Shown here: one piece after another, positions 50,798 to 59,849 of the stretch
Numbering within the stretch: position 1 is the first letter of the stretch
Layout: every line of letters starts with the position of its first letter
Source of the DNA: Mesorhizobium_G sp050247155
Lineage (GTDB): Bacteria > Pseudomonadota > Alphaproteobacteria > Rhizobiales > Rhizobiaceae
Reading direction: 5' to 3'
Assembly: GCA_050247155.1 (NCBI GenBank)
Contig: JBFWUS010000017.1
Coordinates: 10,664-74,663 of the forward strand
Length of the DNA stretch: 64,000 nt
Translations under genes and position numbers: made by a program
The notes under the pieces: generated by a model
Seen by the model: the letters and a program-made list of their open reading frames with translations, nothing else
Told to the model about the DNA's origin: nothing
Database searches by the model: none

Positions 50798-53700
50798 CTA
50801 CTCGGCAGCCATTGCTACTTGCAGCTGTGGTTCCTCCGTCGAAACCTCTTGGATCTCATCCGCGGTGGGGATCTCATCCGCTGTCGGCGTGATCCGGAAC
50901 CATGCGGCGTAGAGCGCGGGAAGGAAGAGCAGGATCAGCACTGTGCCGACCGCCGTGCCACCGATCAGTGTATAGGCCATCGATCCCCAGAAGACGGAGT
51001 GCGTCAAGGGAATGAAGGCGAGCACCGCGGCAAGTGCAGTCAGGATCACGGGCCGCGTGCGTTGCACCGTGGCCTCGATGACGGCGTGATAGTCGTCAAG
51101 ACCGGCGGCGCGGTTCTCTTTGATCTGTTCGGTGAGAATCAGCGTGTTGCGCATCAGGATGCCGGCCAGTCCTATCAGGCCCAGGATGGCGTTGAACCCG
51201 AAGGGCTGGTTGAAGGTGAGCAACATCGGCACGACGCCGACAAGGCCAAGCGGCGCCGTCAGCATGACCATGGCCATCGTCGAGAAGGATCGCACCTGCA
51301 GCATGATAACGATCAGCATGGCGGCGATCATGGCCGGGAAGACCTTGCCCAAAGCGGTGTTGGCTTTTTCAGCCTCCTCGATCGATCCGCCCATTTCGAT
51401 CCGATAGCCGGCGGGAAGAGAAGCGATCAGCGGCTGAAGGGCCTCCATGATTGCTTTGGAAACCTCCGGAGGCTGGGTCGCCTCGTTGATATCCGAGCGG
51501 ATCGTGATGACGGGCGTGCGATCACGCCGCTTCAGGATCGGCTCTTCCAGCCGGATTTCCGAATGGCCGATCTGGTCGAGCGGAATCGGACGGCCGTCGC
51601 GGCTCATCAGCGAGAAATCCGCCAAACGTGTCGGATCCAGCCGCTCGCCGCCGGCGCTGCGCGCCACGATGGGGACATTGCGGATGTCCTCGCGGACCTG
51701 CGTAACGGGGATACCGGTGAGCAGGAATTGCAGTTGCTGAGCGGCCTCGGCCGGCGAGAGGCCGATGAGGTTCAGCCGGTCCTGATCCGGGATAAAGCGG
51801 AGCACGGGCGTGCGATTGCCCCAATCGCGATTGGCTTGCCGCACGTCCGGAACGCCTCGCATGATATCGAGTGCCTTCTCGGAAATGCCGTAGAGTTGTG
51901 CAGGATCAGGTCCCATGATCCGGAACTCGACCGGGAACGGCGTGTAGGGGCCGAACACGAGTTGCGTAACGCGGACATTGGCCTCGGATGCAAGCCCCTG
52001 TGCCACCGCCTCCCGGAGCCGGTGCTTCAATACCTCACGCGCCTCGGCGTCCGGGGTCAGCACGACGATCTTGGCGAAGGCAGGATCAGGCAGTTCCGGC
52101 GCCATCGCGAAGAAGAAGCGCGGAGCGCCCTGACCGACATAGCTCGTGACGATCTTGGCTTCGGGCTGGCTGTTCAGCCAGCCTTCGAGCTTCTCGACCG
52201 TCGCAGTCGTCGTCTCGATGCTGGTTCCTTCCGGCAGGCGGACCTCCACCAACACTTCGGGGCGGTCGGATGTCGGGAAGAACTGCTGTTTGAGGGAACC
52301 CATGCCGACAACGGAAAGCGCGAAGGCGATGCCGACGATGCTGCTGGTTGCGAACTTGTGGCGCACGGCAAAGGTGATGAGCCGCCGCAGGCGCCGATAG
52401 TTCGGCGTGTCGTAAATCGCGTGGTGACCGCCTTCGACCGGTTTGATCGCGGGCAGCATCTTGACGCCGAGGTAAGGCGTGAAGATCACCGCGACGATCC
52501 AGGAGACGATAAGGGCGAATCCCACGACCCAGAAGATGTTGCCGGCGTATTCGCCGGCGGTCGAGCGCGCAAAGCCCACCGGCAGGAAGCCGGCGATCGT
52601 CACGAGTGTTCCCGACAGCATCGGCGCCGCCGTGTGGCTCCACGCATAAGCCGCCGCCTTGATGCGGTCCATGCCCTCTTCCATCTTCACCACCATCACC
52701 TCGATGGCGATGATGGCGTCATCCACGAGAAGACCGAGCGCCAGGATGAGGGCGCCGAGCGTGATGCGGTCGAAGAACCGGCCGGTCTCCAGCATGATGA
52801 GAAACACGACGGCGAGCGTCAGGGGAACAGCCGCAGCCACGACGATGCCGACGCGCCAACCCATGCTAATCAGGGCGATCAGCAGGACAACGCCGAGCGC
52901 CATCGCGAACTTCATCATGAATTCGTCGACCGCATGGGTGATGTTGACGGCCTGGTCGGTCACCTTGTCGAGTGTCATCCCGAGCGGCAGCGTCTCAGCG
53001 ATGGCCGCCGTTCTGTCCTCCAGCGCCTTGCCGAGCGCGAGACCATCCCAGCCCTCCTGCATGACGGCCGCGAGCATGATGGTGGGCTCGCCCTGGCGGC
53101 GGATGAGGTAGGTGGGAGGATCCTCATAACCGCGGCGGACCTCGGCGATGTCGGAGAGCTTCAGCGTCCGCCCGTCAGCGACGATCGGCGTGTCGGCGAT
53201 CGCCTGAACGCTATCATAGGCGCCGTCCACCCGGATGAAGACCCGCGGACCCTTCGTGTCGATCGAGCCTCCCGGTGTGACGCTGTTCTGCCGCTGCAAG
53301 GCGGCGACGATATCCTGAGCCGAAACGCCTAGGGTCGCCAGCTTCGCGAAGGAGAACTCGACGAAGATCTGTTCGGGACGTTCCCCGAGGATGTTGATCT
53401 TCTTGACGCCTGGCACGTGCAGGAGGTCCTGGCGTATCACCTCGGCCTGCCTGGCCAACTCACGCATCGGCATGCCCTTGGCCTTCAGCGCATAAAGGGC
53501 GAAGCTCACGTCCGAATATTCGTCGTTGACAAAGGGGCCGAACACGCCCGGCGGCAGGTTGCGGGCTTCATCGCCGAGCTTCTTGCGGGCCTGATAGAAC
53601 TCCTCCTGCACATCCGATGGCGGCGTGCTGTCCTTCAGCGTGACCGTCATATACGCATAGCCCGGCCGTGTGGTCGTCTCGACCCGGTCGTACCAGGTCA

Positions 53701-53926
53701 GCTCCTGGAGCCGCTTCTCCAACGGTTCGGCGACGAGGTCCTGCATCTCGCGCGCCGTCGCGCCCGGCCACGCCGTCGTGACCGTCAGTGTCTTGATCGT
53801 GAAGTTGGGGTCCTCCGCCCGCCCGAGCATGACGAAAGCGTAGGCGCCGGCGGCGACCAACAGGAGGATGAAGAACAGGGTGACGGCGCGTTCGCGAACG
53901 GCGATCGCCGAAAGATTGAGGTTCAT
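50798..53926 (-). CDS. RND-family efflux pump inner-membrane protein
   Basis: 1042 residues from MNLNLSAIAVRERAVTLFFI at 53926; the frame is open 16 codons further but this is the conserved RND start. Twelve spans and two large periplasmic loops are visible. The proton relay is in TM4 (LILALGLLVDDAIIAIEVMV) and the GLAGILMRNTLILTEQIKEN segment lies in TM11. In the N-terminal periplasmic part, VQEEFYQARKKLGDEARNLP is typical of the heavy-metal/hydrophobe RND branch with VDDAI rather than the metal-specific motif, so drugs or lipophilic compounds are likely substrates. No OprM/TolC-type channel is in the window. Confidence 0.93.
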   Translation of the reverse strand: MNLNLSAIAVRERAVTLFFILLLVAAGAYAFVMLGRAEDPNFTIKTLTVTTAWPGATAREMQDLVAEPLEKRLQELTWYDRVETTTRPGYAYMTVTLKDSTPPSDVQEEFYQARKKLGDEARNLPPGVFGPFVNDEYSDVSFALYALKAKGMPMRELARQAEVIRQDLLHVPGVKKINILGERPEQIFVEFSFAKLATLGVSAQDIVAALQRQNSVTPGGSIDTKGPRVFIRVDGAYDSVQAIADTPIVADGRTLKLSDIAEVRRGYEDPPTYLIRRQGEPTIMLAAVMQEGWDGLALGKALEDRTAAIAETLPLGMTLDKVTDQAVNITHAVDEFMMKFAMALGVVLLIALISMGWRVGIVVAAAVPLTLAVVFLIMLETGRFFDRITLGALILALGLLVDDAIIAIEVMVVKMEEGMDRIKAAAYAWSHTAAPMLSGTLVTIAGFLPVGFARSTAGEYAGNIFWVVGFALIVSWIVAVIFTPYLGVKMLPAIKPVEGGHHAIYDTPNYRRLRRLITFAVRHKFATSSIVGIAFALSVVGMGSLKQQFFPTSDRPEVLVEVRLPEGTSIETTTATVEKLEGWLNSQPEAKIVTSYVGQGAPRFFFAMAPELPDPAFAKIVVLTPDAEAREVLKHRLREAVAQGLASEANVRVTQLVFGPYTPFPVEFRIMGPDPAQLYGISEKALDIMRGVPDVRQANRDWGNRTPVLRFIPDQDRLNLIGLSPAEAAQQLQFLLTGIPVTQVREDIRNVPIVARSAGGERLDPTRLADFSLMSRDGRPIPLDQIGHSEIRLEEPILKRRDRTPVITIRSDINEATQPPEVSKAIMEALQPLIASLPAGYRIEMGGSIEEAEKANTALGKVFPAMIAAMLIVIMLQVRSFSTMAMVMLTAPLGLVGVVPMLLTFNQPFGFNAILGLIGLAGILMRNTLILTEQIKENRAAGLDDYHAVIEATVQRTRPVILTALAAVLAFIPLTHSVFWGSMAYTLIGGTAVGTVLILLFLPALYAAWFRITPTADEIPTADEIQEVSTEEPQLQVAMAAE

Positions 53927-54042
53927 CGGTTGTTCACTCCTGTCGCCTCGACGTTCGTTCTGATGCTCGCGCAATCCTGCCGTCGGTGGGCGCTGAATTG
54001 ACCGGGCTTACCTGAGAAGCGTCGGCCTCTAACTCGCTTCTG

Positions 54043-54501
54043 CTAGCTCACAATTTGCTCAGCGACGGCCTCCTGGAGGCCAGCTGCCGCTTGGGCGGTA
54101 AGGCCGCGGTCCGCTGCTTGTGAATCGTAGAATTCCTCAAGTGCGAAGACTCTGCCCCACCGCAGCGTGAACACGTGGAGCCCACGGTTGACGTACGACG
54201 CGTCGCCGTTGAGCAGCGTGGCCCTGCCATCCCATTGCGCGAACACGGTGGTATGCCACGGCCAGCCCTCCACCCAGACGTGGTTGACCGTGAGATGGAG
54301 AGTGGGCAGGACGCGGCCGAGGCGCTCAAACCAGCGGCGCACGGCTTCTTTGTCGTGGCGCTCACCACCAAGGGCGTGAGCGCCGGGAACGCGGTGATGG
54401 ACCTGCGGCGCGAGTGCTTTGACCGCCTCATCCCAGCGATGGTTGTTGACGTGGTCGAAGGTCTTTCGGATCTCTTTCTCGACAATGTAACTGTACATCA
54501 T
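54043..54501 (-). CDS. NTF2/SnoaL-like protein between the RND adaptor and pump genes
   Basis: 152 residues starting MMYSYIVEKEIRKTFDHVNN. Typical NTF2-fold features are VHHRVPGAHALGGERHDKEA, VRRWFERLGRVLPTLHLTVN and GLHVFTLRWGRVFALEEFYD. It resembles the SnoaL-like or DUF4440-type hydrolase/isomerase proteins. It lies between the adaptor gene (43 bp) and the pump gene (116 bp), which is an unusual place: RND operons usually have these two side by side. It may modify or bind the exported compound. Confidence 0.75.
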   Translation of the reverse strand: MMYSYIVEKEIRKTFDHVNNHRWDEAVKALAPQVHHRVPGAHALGGERHDKEAVRRWFERLGRVLPTLHLTVNHVWVEGWPWHTTVFAQWDGRATLLNGDASYVNRGLHVFTLRWGRVFALEEFYDSQAADRGLTAQAAAGLQEAVAEQIVS

Positions 54502-54544
54502 TGGACATCTCCAACCACGATCGCAGAAGGATTGAGGTTCATCG

Positions 54545-55654
54545 TTAGCTGCTCCCGCTTTCGGACGCGGTCCTGACGCGAGCGCCCTCCTGCAGGAGAT
54601 GAGCGCCGAGCGAAACGATCGGATCGCCGGCGTTCAGGCCGGAGACCACGGCGGTTTCGCTGGTCACGCGAACGAGCTGGACGCGCTGAAATTTCACGGT
54701 CGAGGTGGCGCCGTCCATGACCCAGACGCCCGTCTTCTCGCCGTCGTCGAGAACGGCCCCCAGCGGCACCTGGACTTCCAGCTCGCTGGTCTGGCTTGCA
54801 AGCCGAATGGTTACCGTCGCGCCAAGCGGTGCTGCCGCGGCCTCACCGTTGAGCACATAGCGGGCCTCATAGGTTCGGGTATGGGCATCGGCGGAGTTCG
54901 ATAGTTGCCGAAGCCGCGCAGTAAAACGACGCCCGTCGCCACCATACACGCTGGCCTCGGCTGCCGAGCCGACCGCCGGCCGGATTGTTTCGGGAAGCGT
55001 GACCACCGCTTCGCGGGGACCGGCCTGGGCGATCCGGACCACCGGCTGGCCGGCGGAGATGACCTGCCCAGGCTCACCGAGCGTTTCGATCACCGTACCA
55101 TCCGCATCGGCCACCAAGATAGAATAGGTCGCCTCGTTTTCGGCAACCCGAGCCTCGGCTTCGGCGGCCGCGAGTTGCGCCCTGGCCGTATCCAGCGCGG
55201 CCTTCGCCTGCTCGTAGCGCTGCCGCGGAACCCATCCGCCCTTGACCAGGCTGGCGTACCGCCGTTCATCCGGTTCCGTCTGGAAGACCATCGCATGCGC
55301 TGCGGCAACGGCGTTGCGCCTCGCCGTGAGCGCGAGGCGCAGGTCGGTGTCGTCGATCCGCATTAGCGGCTGACCGGCTTTGACCTCCTGGCCGACGTCG
55401 ACGAGCCGTTCCACGATCTTGCCGGGGACTCGAAAACCGAGATTGCTCTCCACCCTCGCACCGATGATCCCGGTAAAGCTGCGTTCTGATCCGACCACCG
55501 GCGCTGCCGTCACCAATCTGACAATCGGCGCTTCCTGCCTGGGGTCACTCAAGGCGGCGGCTTCATGCGTGGGAATGGCAAGTGTGGCCAATGCCGCCGC
55601 GCCGAACCCAGCAGTGAGAACGCCTGCCAGCACTATAGCGGATCTCTTTTTCAC
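54545..55654 (-). CDS. RND periplasmic adaptor (membrane-fusion) protein
   Basis: 369 residues. A signal-anchor precedes the first barrel (VLAGVLTAGFGAAALATLAI). Then come the lipoyl half (VPGKIVERLVDVGQEVKAGQ, DADGTVIETLGEPGQVISAG), a coiled-coil hairpin between them (YEQAKAALDTARAQLAAAEA) and the beta-barrel domain ending DPIVSLGAHLLQEGARV. It bridges the RND pump to an outer-membrane channel encoded elsewhere. It starts 35 bp after the periplasmic protein gene. Confidence 0.93.
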   Translation of the reverse strand: MKKRSAIVLAGVLTAGFGAAALATLAIPTHEAAALSDPRQEAPIVRLVTAAPVVGSERSFTGIIGARVESNLGFRVPGKIVERLVDVGQEVKAGQPLMRIDDTDLRLALTARRNAVAAAHAMVFQTEPDERRYASLVKGGWVPRQRYEQAKAALDTARAQLAAAEAEARVAENEATYSILVADADGTVIETLGEPGQVISAGQPVVRIAQAGPREAVVTLPETIRPAVGSAAEASVYGGDGRRFTARLRQLSNSADAHTRTYEARYVLNGEAAAAPLGATVTIRLASQTSELEVQVPLGAVLDDGEKTGVWVMDGATSTVKFQRVQLVRVTSETAVVSGLNAGDPIVSLGAHLLQEGARVRTASESGSS

Positions 55655-55689
55655 GCTCGTTGCCTCTCGAAATAAACTGCGTTTGACCT

Positions 55690-56109
55690 TTACATCGACC
55701 GCGCGGACGCGACTCCTCGGCCAGCAACGCGCTCGCCGCAGTCTGCGCGGCGCGTCAGCGCATCGGCTCTCAGGTGCGCGTCGGCCTCGGACGACACCGT
55801 TACCTCCTCGCCGGATCTCGAGAACGCGTAGAGCGAGTCCCGGTGGCCCGGCATGGAAAAAGCCACGGAGTCGCCATCGGCGAGACCCATGACGACGCGC
55901 TGCGGGTCGCCCCCGTTCTTCGGCGCGAAGGTGGCGGTGACCTCCAGCAGGTGGCCGTCGACCGGGACGTAGTAGACGACCATGTCGAGGCTTCCTTCGT
56001 GCAGGCTGCCGCCTTCGATCGGGCTTCCGATGGTGACTTCCTCGGCAAATGCCGGGCTCGCAACAAGCAGTGCGGCCAGAAGCGATGCGCCCAGGGTTCT
56101 GCGGATCAT
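55690..56109 (-). CDS. Periplasmic protein of the RND operon, unknown function
   Basis: 139 residues with a clear signal peptide (MIRRTLGASLLAALLVASPA, cut after AFA). The mature part has a small beta-rich domain: GSPIEGGSLHEGSLDMVVYY, DGHLLEVTATFAPKNGGDPQ and GLADGDSVAFSMPGHRDSLY. GAGGAG lies 9 bp before the start. I do not recognise the family. It is the first gene of the minus-strand operon, facing tetR across 85 bp. It may be a sensor or a periplasmic partner of the pump. Confidence 0.65.
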   Translation of the reverse strand: MIRRTLGASLLAALLVASPAFAEEVTIGSPIEGGSLHEGSLDMVVYYVPVDGHLLEVTATFAPKNGGDPQRVVMGLADGDSVAFSMPGHRDSLYAFSRSGEEVTVSSEADAHLRADALTRRADCGERVAGRGVASARSM

Positions 56110-56126
56110 GTTGGATCTCCTCTTTT

Positions 56127-56177
56127 TTAGATTGAGTCCGACCTCTATATAGGATATAGATTACGGATGCAATCTAA
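56127..56177. promoter_or_regulatory. Operator region between the RND operon and tetR
   Basis: Two inverted repeats are nested in the 85-bp divergent region. The outer one is TTAGATTG (56127-56134) with CAATCTAA (56170-56177). The inner one is CTATAT (56145-56150) with ATATAG (56154-56159). Such a layout suits binding of a TetR dimer over two divergent promoters and would let one repressor silence the pump and the downstream operon. Confidence 0.65.
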
Positions 56178-56194
56178 TTTTTTGGAGGTCAACG

Positions 56195-56800
56195 ATGCGC
56201 GTGAGTCGCGTTCAGGCTGCGGAAAACCGCGAGGCCGTGATCAATGTGGCAAGCCGCCTTTTTCGGGAGCACGGCTTTGACGGCATCGGCCTTAAGGATC
56301 TGATGAAGGGTGCCGGGCTGACCCAGGGCGCCTTTTACAAGCAGTTCGCGTCAAAGGAGGACCTGGCCGCGCAAGCGTCCAGGCGGGCCATGGAGAGCGC
56401 CAACCACCGATGGTCGGCCGCGGCCGCCGCCAATCCGCAGAACCCGCTTGAGGCGGTGATCGCGTTCTATCTCAGTATGGGACATCGCGCGGAAAGGATG
56501 GACGGCTGCCCGGTCGTTGCGCTCGGCTCGGATGCTGCCAGGCAGGGCGCGGATGTGAAGGCGTCATTCGAAGCCGGGATCAGGGAATACCTCGAGATGC
56601 TCGGTAGTTGGGTTGGCGTGGCCGACGACGAAGAGCCAGGCGGCAAAGCCATGACCATTCTCTCGACCATGGTCGGTGCGGTGCTCCTTTCGCGAGCGGT
56701 CAACGACGAGCGGCTGTCGAAGCGGTTTCTACAAGCAGCGGCCGAGAGCGTGTTGATGGGGTCGTCTGTCGGCGATGCACAGCAAGGACCGCGAGAATGA
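56195..56800 (+). CDS. TetR-family regulator of the RND / FabF-FtsZ block
   Basis: 201 residues. The helix-turn-helix is REAVINVASRLFREHGFDGI then GLKDLMKGAGLTQGAFYKQF, the canonical TetR start. The C-terminal effector domain shows LSMGHRAERMDGCPVVALGS and AFAGEPGGKAM-like packing, close to TetR regulators of efflux operons (the GCPVVALGSD stretch is typical of the AcrR/YcdC-like group). GGAGG lies close upstream. The stop overlaps the thioesterase start (ATGA), so tetR leads the plus-strand operon. Confidence 0.9.
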   Translation: MRVSRVQAAENREAVINVASRLFREHGFDGIGLKDLMKGAGLTQGAFYKQFASKEDLAAQASRRAMESANHRWSAAAAANPQNPLEAVIAFYLSMGHRAERMDGCPVVALGSDAARQGADVKASFEAGIREYLEMLGSWVGVADDEEPGGKAMTILSTMVGAVLLSRAVNDERLSKRFLQAAAESVLMGSSVGDAQQGPRE

Positions 56801-57288
56801 CAATGGTTTCGCCGACCGGGGCGCGCAGCGCAACTGTTTCAATCTCTGACCTGGCCGACTGCTCCGGGCTCGAGCTCGTTGCGAGGCTGGCGGACGGGTG
56901 CATCCGCCGCCCTCCGATGGCGGACACGCTCCCTTTCACCCTGCTTCCTCCGGAGGAAGGCAAGGTCGAGCTCCTGGCCACACCTGAGCCGCGCTTTTGC
57001 AACCTGACGAATGCCATTCACGGCGGCTGGATCATGACGATGCTCGACACCGTCATGTCACTTGCCGCCCAAACGACGCTTTCGCCGGGCGAAACCTGTC
57101 CGTCGCATGACACAACAGCCAAGTTCGTCCGCCCGGTCTTCGTCGATTCTGGCGTGATGCACGTCACCGGCCATGTGGTCTCGCGCGGCCGGACCGTCAT
57201 CACGCTGGAGGGCAGGGTCGAGGACGCACAACGCAGGCTCCACGCGCATGGCACGTCGACATGCCTGATCGTGAGCAGGAAGCCGTGA
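56797..57288 (+). CDS. PaaI-type hotdog thioesterase
   Basis: 163 residues from MTMVSPTGARSATVSISDLA. The hotdog core reads NAIHGGWIMTMLDTVMSLAA (HGG active-site region), PSHDTTAKFVRPVFVDSGVM and VSRGRTVITLEGRVEDAQRR. PaaI-type enzymes hydrolyse acyl-CoA or acyl-ACP thioesters, including those of aromatic or short acyl groups. It is translationally coupled to tetR before it and to the MFS gene behind it (TGATG). Placement next to a FabF-type enzyme makes an acyl-ACP substrate plausible. Confidence 0.85.
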   Translation: MTMVSPTGARSATVSISDLADCSGLELVARLADGCIRRPPMADTLPFTLLPPEEGKVELLATPEPRFCNLTNAIHGGWIMTMLDTVMSLAAQTTLSPGETCPSHDTTAKFVRPVFVDSGVMHVTGHVVSRGRTVITLEGRVEDAQRRLHAHGTSTCLIVSRKP

Positions 57289-58547
57289 TGTCCACGCTTT
57301 CGATCGGAAACCCGGCGCCTTCGGAGCGCCGCCTGACTGGCGGAATCCTGTTCCTGCTCGCCGGTCTGGCTGCGCTCGGCGCGCTCGCCACCAACATCAT
57401 CCTTCCCGCCTTTCCGCGGATTGGCGCCGGCTTCGGTGTTTCTTCCCAGGAACTCGGCTTGACCTTGAGCAGTTTCTTCGTTGCCTTCGCGTTCGGACAG
57501 CTTCTGGCCGGACCGCTTTCCGACGGCTTCGGCCGCAAATGGCTGGTGCTGGGCGGTCTTGCAGTCTTTGTCGCGGGCAGCGTCGTGTGTGCCTTCGCCG
57601 ATACCTTGTCCGTCCTGATCCTCGGCCGTGTCATTCAGGCGTTTGGGGCCTGTGCCGCCTCGGTCCTGTCGCGTGCCATCGCCCGTGACCTGTTCGACGG
57701 CGAGGCGCTCGCACGGGCTCTGGCGCTGACCATGATCGCGATGGCGGCTGCACCGGGCTTTTCGCCTCTGCTCGGAAGTGCGCTTGACGGCCTGTTCGGC
57801 TGGCGTGTTACCTTCCTTGTCGTTGCGGCATTCGGCGTGGCGCTCGCGCTGCATTATTCCAGGAGCGTCGGCGAAACGCATCCGGCGGACCGCAGGGCGT
57901 CCCTGTCGGCTTCGGCCGTGGCATCCGCCTATGGGCGCCTGGCCATCGATCCGCGCTTTCTCCTCCCCGCCCTCTCGGTGAGCCTTGTCATCGGCGGGCT
58001 CTACACCTTCTTCGCTGCTGCGCCAGCCGTCCTGATGAGCGAGTTGGGCCTGACCTCTTTTCAACTCGGACTGTCTTTCGCGACGACGGTTCTGATCGTC
58101 TTCGCGGCGGGGTTTCTCGCTCCGCGCCTGGCACATCGTTGGGGTCGGCATACCGTCAGCACGATCGGCCTCTTCATCGCTCTCGCTGGCGGCGTCGCCA
58201 CGTTCGCGTTCGCCGCAGCACCGACCTTCATGACCTTCACCATGGCCATCGCGCTGTATCTCCTCGGCATGGGATTGATCAATCCGCTCGGCACTGCGAT
58301 CGCGCTCCATCCTTTTGGACGGCAGGCGGGGCTGGCATCCGCGCTGCTCGGTTTTCTGCAGATGGGCTGCGCCGCCATCGGCTCGTTGCTTGCCAGCGTC
58401 TTGCCTCTTCAGCCGCCCGCTTCCCTTGCGGTCATCCTGACCACCGGTTCGGCGCTTGCCCTTCTGATCTTTCTTCCGATCGCCCTGCGCCAGCCCCGAG
58501 CGAAGCCAAGCGATTCTGGCGGCGTACCGGAATCGATAGGAGGATAG
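57288..58547 (+). CDS. MFS exporter of the Bcr/CflA type
   Basis: 419 residues from MSTLSIGNPAPSERRLTGGI at 57288. Twelve spans are visible. LLAGPLSDGFGRKWLVLGGL (the MFS loop 2-3 motif GxxSDrxGRr) and RVIQAFGACAASVLSRAIARD (motif C of drug/proton antiporters) place it with the Bcr/CflA drug exporters. The coupling to the thioesterase and to FabF (no gap: stop at 58545-58547, next ATG at 58548) suggests that it exports or expels a compound related to acyl metabolism. Confidence 0.9.
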   Translation: MSTLSIGNPAPSERRLTGGILFLLAGLAALGALATNIILPAFPRIGAGFGVSSQELGLTLSSFFVAFAFGQLLAGPLSDGFGRKWLVLGGLAVFVAGSVVCAFADTLSVLILGRVIQAFGACAASVLSRAIARDLFDGEALARALALTMIAMAAAPGFSPLLGSALDGLFGWRVTFLVVAAFGVALALHYSRSVGETHPADRRASLSASAVASAYGRLAIDPRFLLPALSVSLVIGGLYTFFAAAPAVLMSELGLTSFQLGLSFATTVLIVFAAGFLAPRLAHRWGRHTVSTIGLFIALAGGVATFAFAAAPTFMTFTMAIALYLLGMGLINPLGTAIALHPFGRQAGLASALLGFLQMGCAAIGSLLASVLPLQPPASLAVILTTGSALALLIFLPIALRQPRAKPSDSGGVPESIGG

Positions 58548-59849
58548 ATGCGACGGATTGTTGTTACTGGCATGGGAGCGGTCACGCCCCTCGCTGCAAA
58601 TGTCGAAACATCCTGGTCGCGTCTTCTGGCCGGGCGCTCGGGTATCCGAAGGCTTTCGGACGATGTGGTCGGCGACCTGCCGGCGAAGGTCGGCGGTGTG
58701 GTTCCCTCCCTGGAAGAGGACCCGGAAGCGGGCTTCGATCCGAATACCGTTTTTGCGCCGAAGGACCAGCGCAAGGTGGACCGGTTCATTCTCTTCGGAC
58801 TCGCGGCTGCACAAGAGGCGGTCGCCCAGGCGGGGTGGACTCCCGCCTCGGAAGAGGAGCGCTTGCGTACTGCCACAGTCATTGCTTCAGGGATAGGCGG
58901 GTTTCCCGCGATCACCGAGGCGGTGCGCACGGTCGACCAGCGCGGCGTTCGTCGCCTGTCGCCGTTTACGATCCCGTCCTTCCTGGTGAACCTCGCAGCG
59001 GGCCATATCTCGATCCGCCATGGCTTCAAAGGTCCACTTGGCGCGCCGGTGACGGCGTGCGCGGCTGGCATCCAGGCGATCGGCGATGCGGCGCGTCTTA
59101 TCCGCGCTGATGAAGCCGACATTGCCGTGTGCGGCGGAACGGAAGCGTGCATGAACATCGTCAGCCTCGGCGGGTTTGCTGCAGCGCGCTCTCTTTCAAC
59201 CGGTTTCAACGAGGCGCCGGCTCAAGCCTCGCGGCCATTCGACACGTCGCGGGACGGCTTCGTCATGGGCGAAGGAGCCGGCATCCTGGTCATCGAGGAA
59301 TTGAGCCACGCGCTGGCGCGCGGTGCGACACCGCTCGCCGAGCTCGTCGGTTACGGCACGACAGCGGATGCTCACCACGTCACCTCTGGTCCCGAGGACG
59401 GCGATGGAGCGCGCCGGGCTATGGAGATAGTAATCGCGCAGGCAGGGATTTCGCCGCGCGAGGTTCGCCATCTCAATGCGCATGCGACCTCCACGCCGGT
59501 CGGGGACCTGGGTGAGATCGAAGCGATCAAGAGCGTGTTCGGGCGCGATTTCGCGATAACGGTCAGCGCGACGAAATCGGCGACCGGACACCTGCTCGGC
59601 GCCGCCGGCGGCCTTGGCGCCATCTTTGCAATCATGGCGCTTAGGGACCAGGTGGCGCCGCCGACGCTCAATCTGAGAGTGCCCGATCCGGCTGGCGGCG
59701 GGATCGACTTTGTCGCAAACGAGGCTCGGCCGATGGCGATGGATTACGCGATCTCGAACGGCTTCGGCTTTGGAGGGGTCAATGCCAGCGCGCTGTTCCG
59801 ACGCTGGACAGACGAGTTGACCGGTACGAGCACCGGAGATCAGCAATGA
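58548..59849 (+). CDS. fabF: Beta-ketoacyl-ACP synthase II (FabF type)
   Basis: 433 residues. The complete Cys-His-His triad of the elongating condensing enzymes is seen: GAPVTACAAGIQAIGDAARL (catalytic Cys), HLNAHATSTPVGDLGEIEAI (first His) and SATKSATGHLLGAAGGLGAI (Lys and second His). The C-terminal NGFGFGGVNASALF is standard. It is 15-20 residues longer than E. coli FabF, mainly near residues 35-65. No acyl carrier protein, acyltransferase or ketoreductase is encoded next to it, so it either works with the host ACP or replaces the housekeeping FabF under inhibition. GGAGG lies before the ATG. Confidence 0.93.
   Translation: MRRIVVTGMGAVTPLAANVETSWSRLLAGRSGIRRLSDDVVGDLPAKVGGVVPSLEEDPEAGFDPNTVFAPKDQRKVDRFILFGLAAAQEAVAQAGWTPASEEERLRTATVIASGIGGFPAITEAVRTVDQRGVRRLSPFTIPSFLVNLAAGHISIRHGFKGPLGAPVTACAAGIQAIGDAARLIRADEADIAVCGGTEACMNIVSLGGFAAARSLSTGFNEAPAQASRPFDTSRDGFVMGEGAGILVIEELSHALARGATPLAELVGYGTTADAHHVTSGPEDGDGARRAMEIVIAQAGISPREVRHLNAHATSTPVGDLGEIEAIKSVFGRDFAITVSATKSATGHLLGAAGGLGAIFAIMALRDQVAPPTLNLRVPDPAGGGIDFVANEARPMAMDYAISNGFGFGGVNASALFRRWTDELTGTSTGDQQ

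Noticed and set aside
50819..53332. An 837-codon open frame on the plus strand opposite the RND pump
   Set aside because: Antisense shadow: strongly Arg/His/Asp/Gly-rich, no membrane or domain pattern, no ribosome-binding site.
57018..58814. A 598-codon minus frame opposite the MFS and fabF genes
   Set aside because: Shadow frame with very high Arg/Gln/Glu content. It would overlap three genes with clear families.
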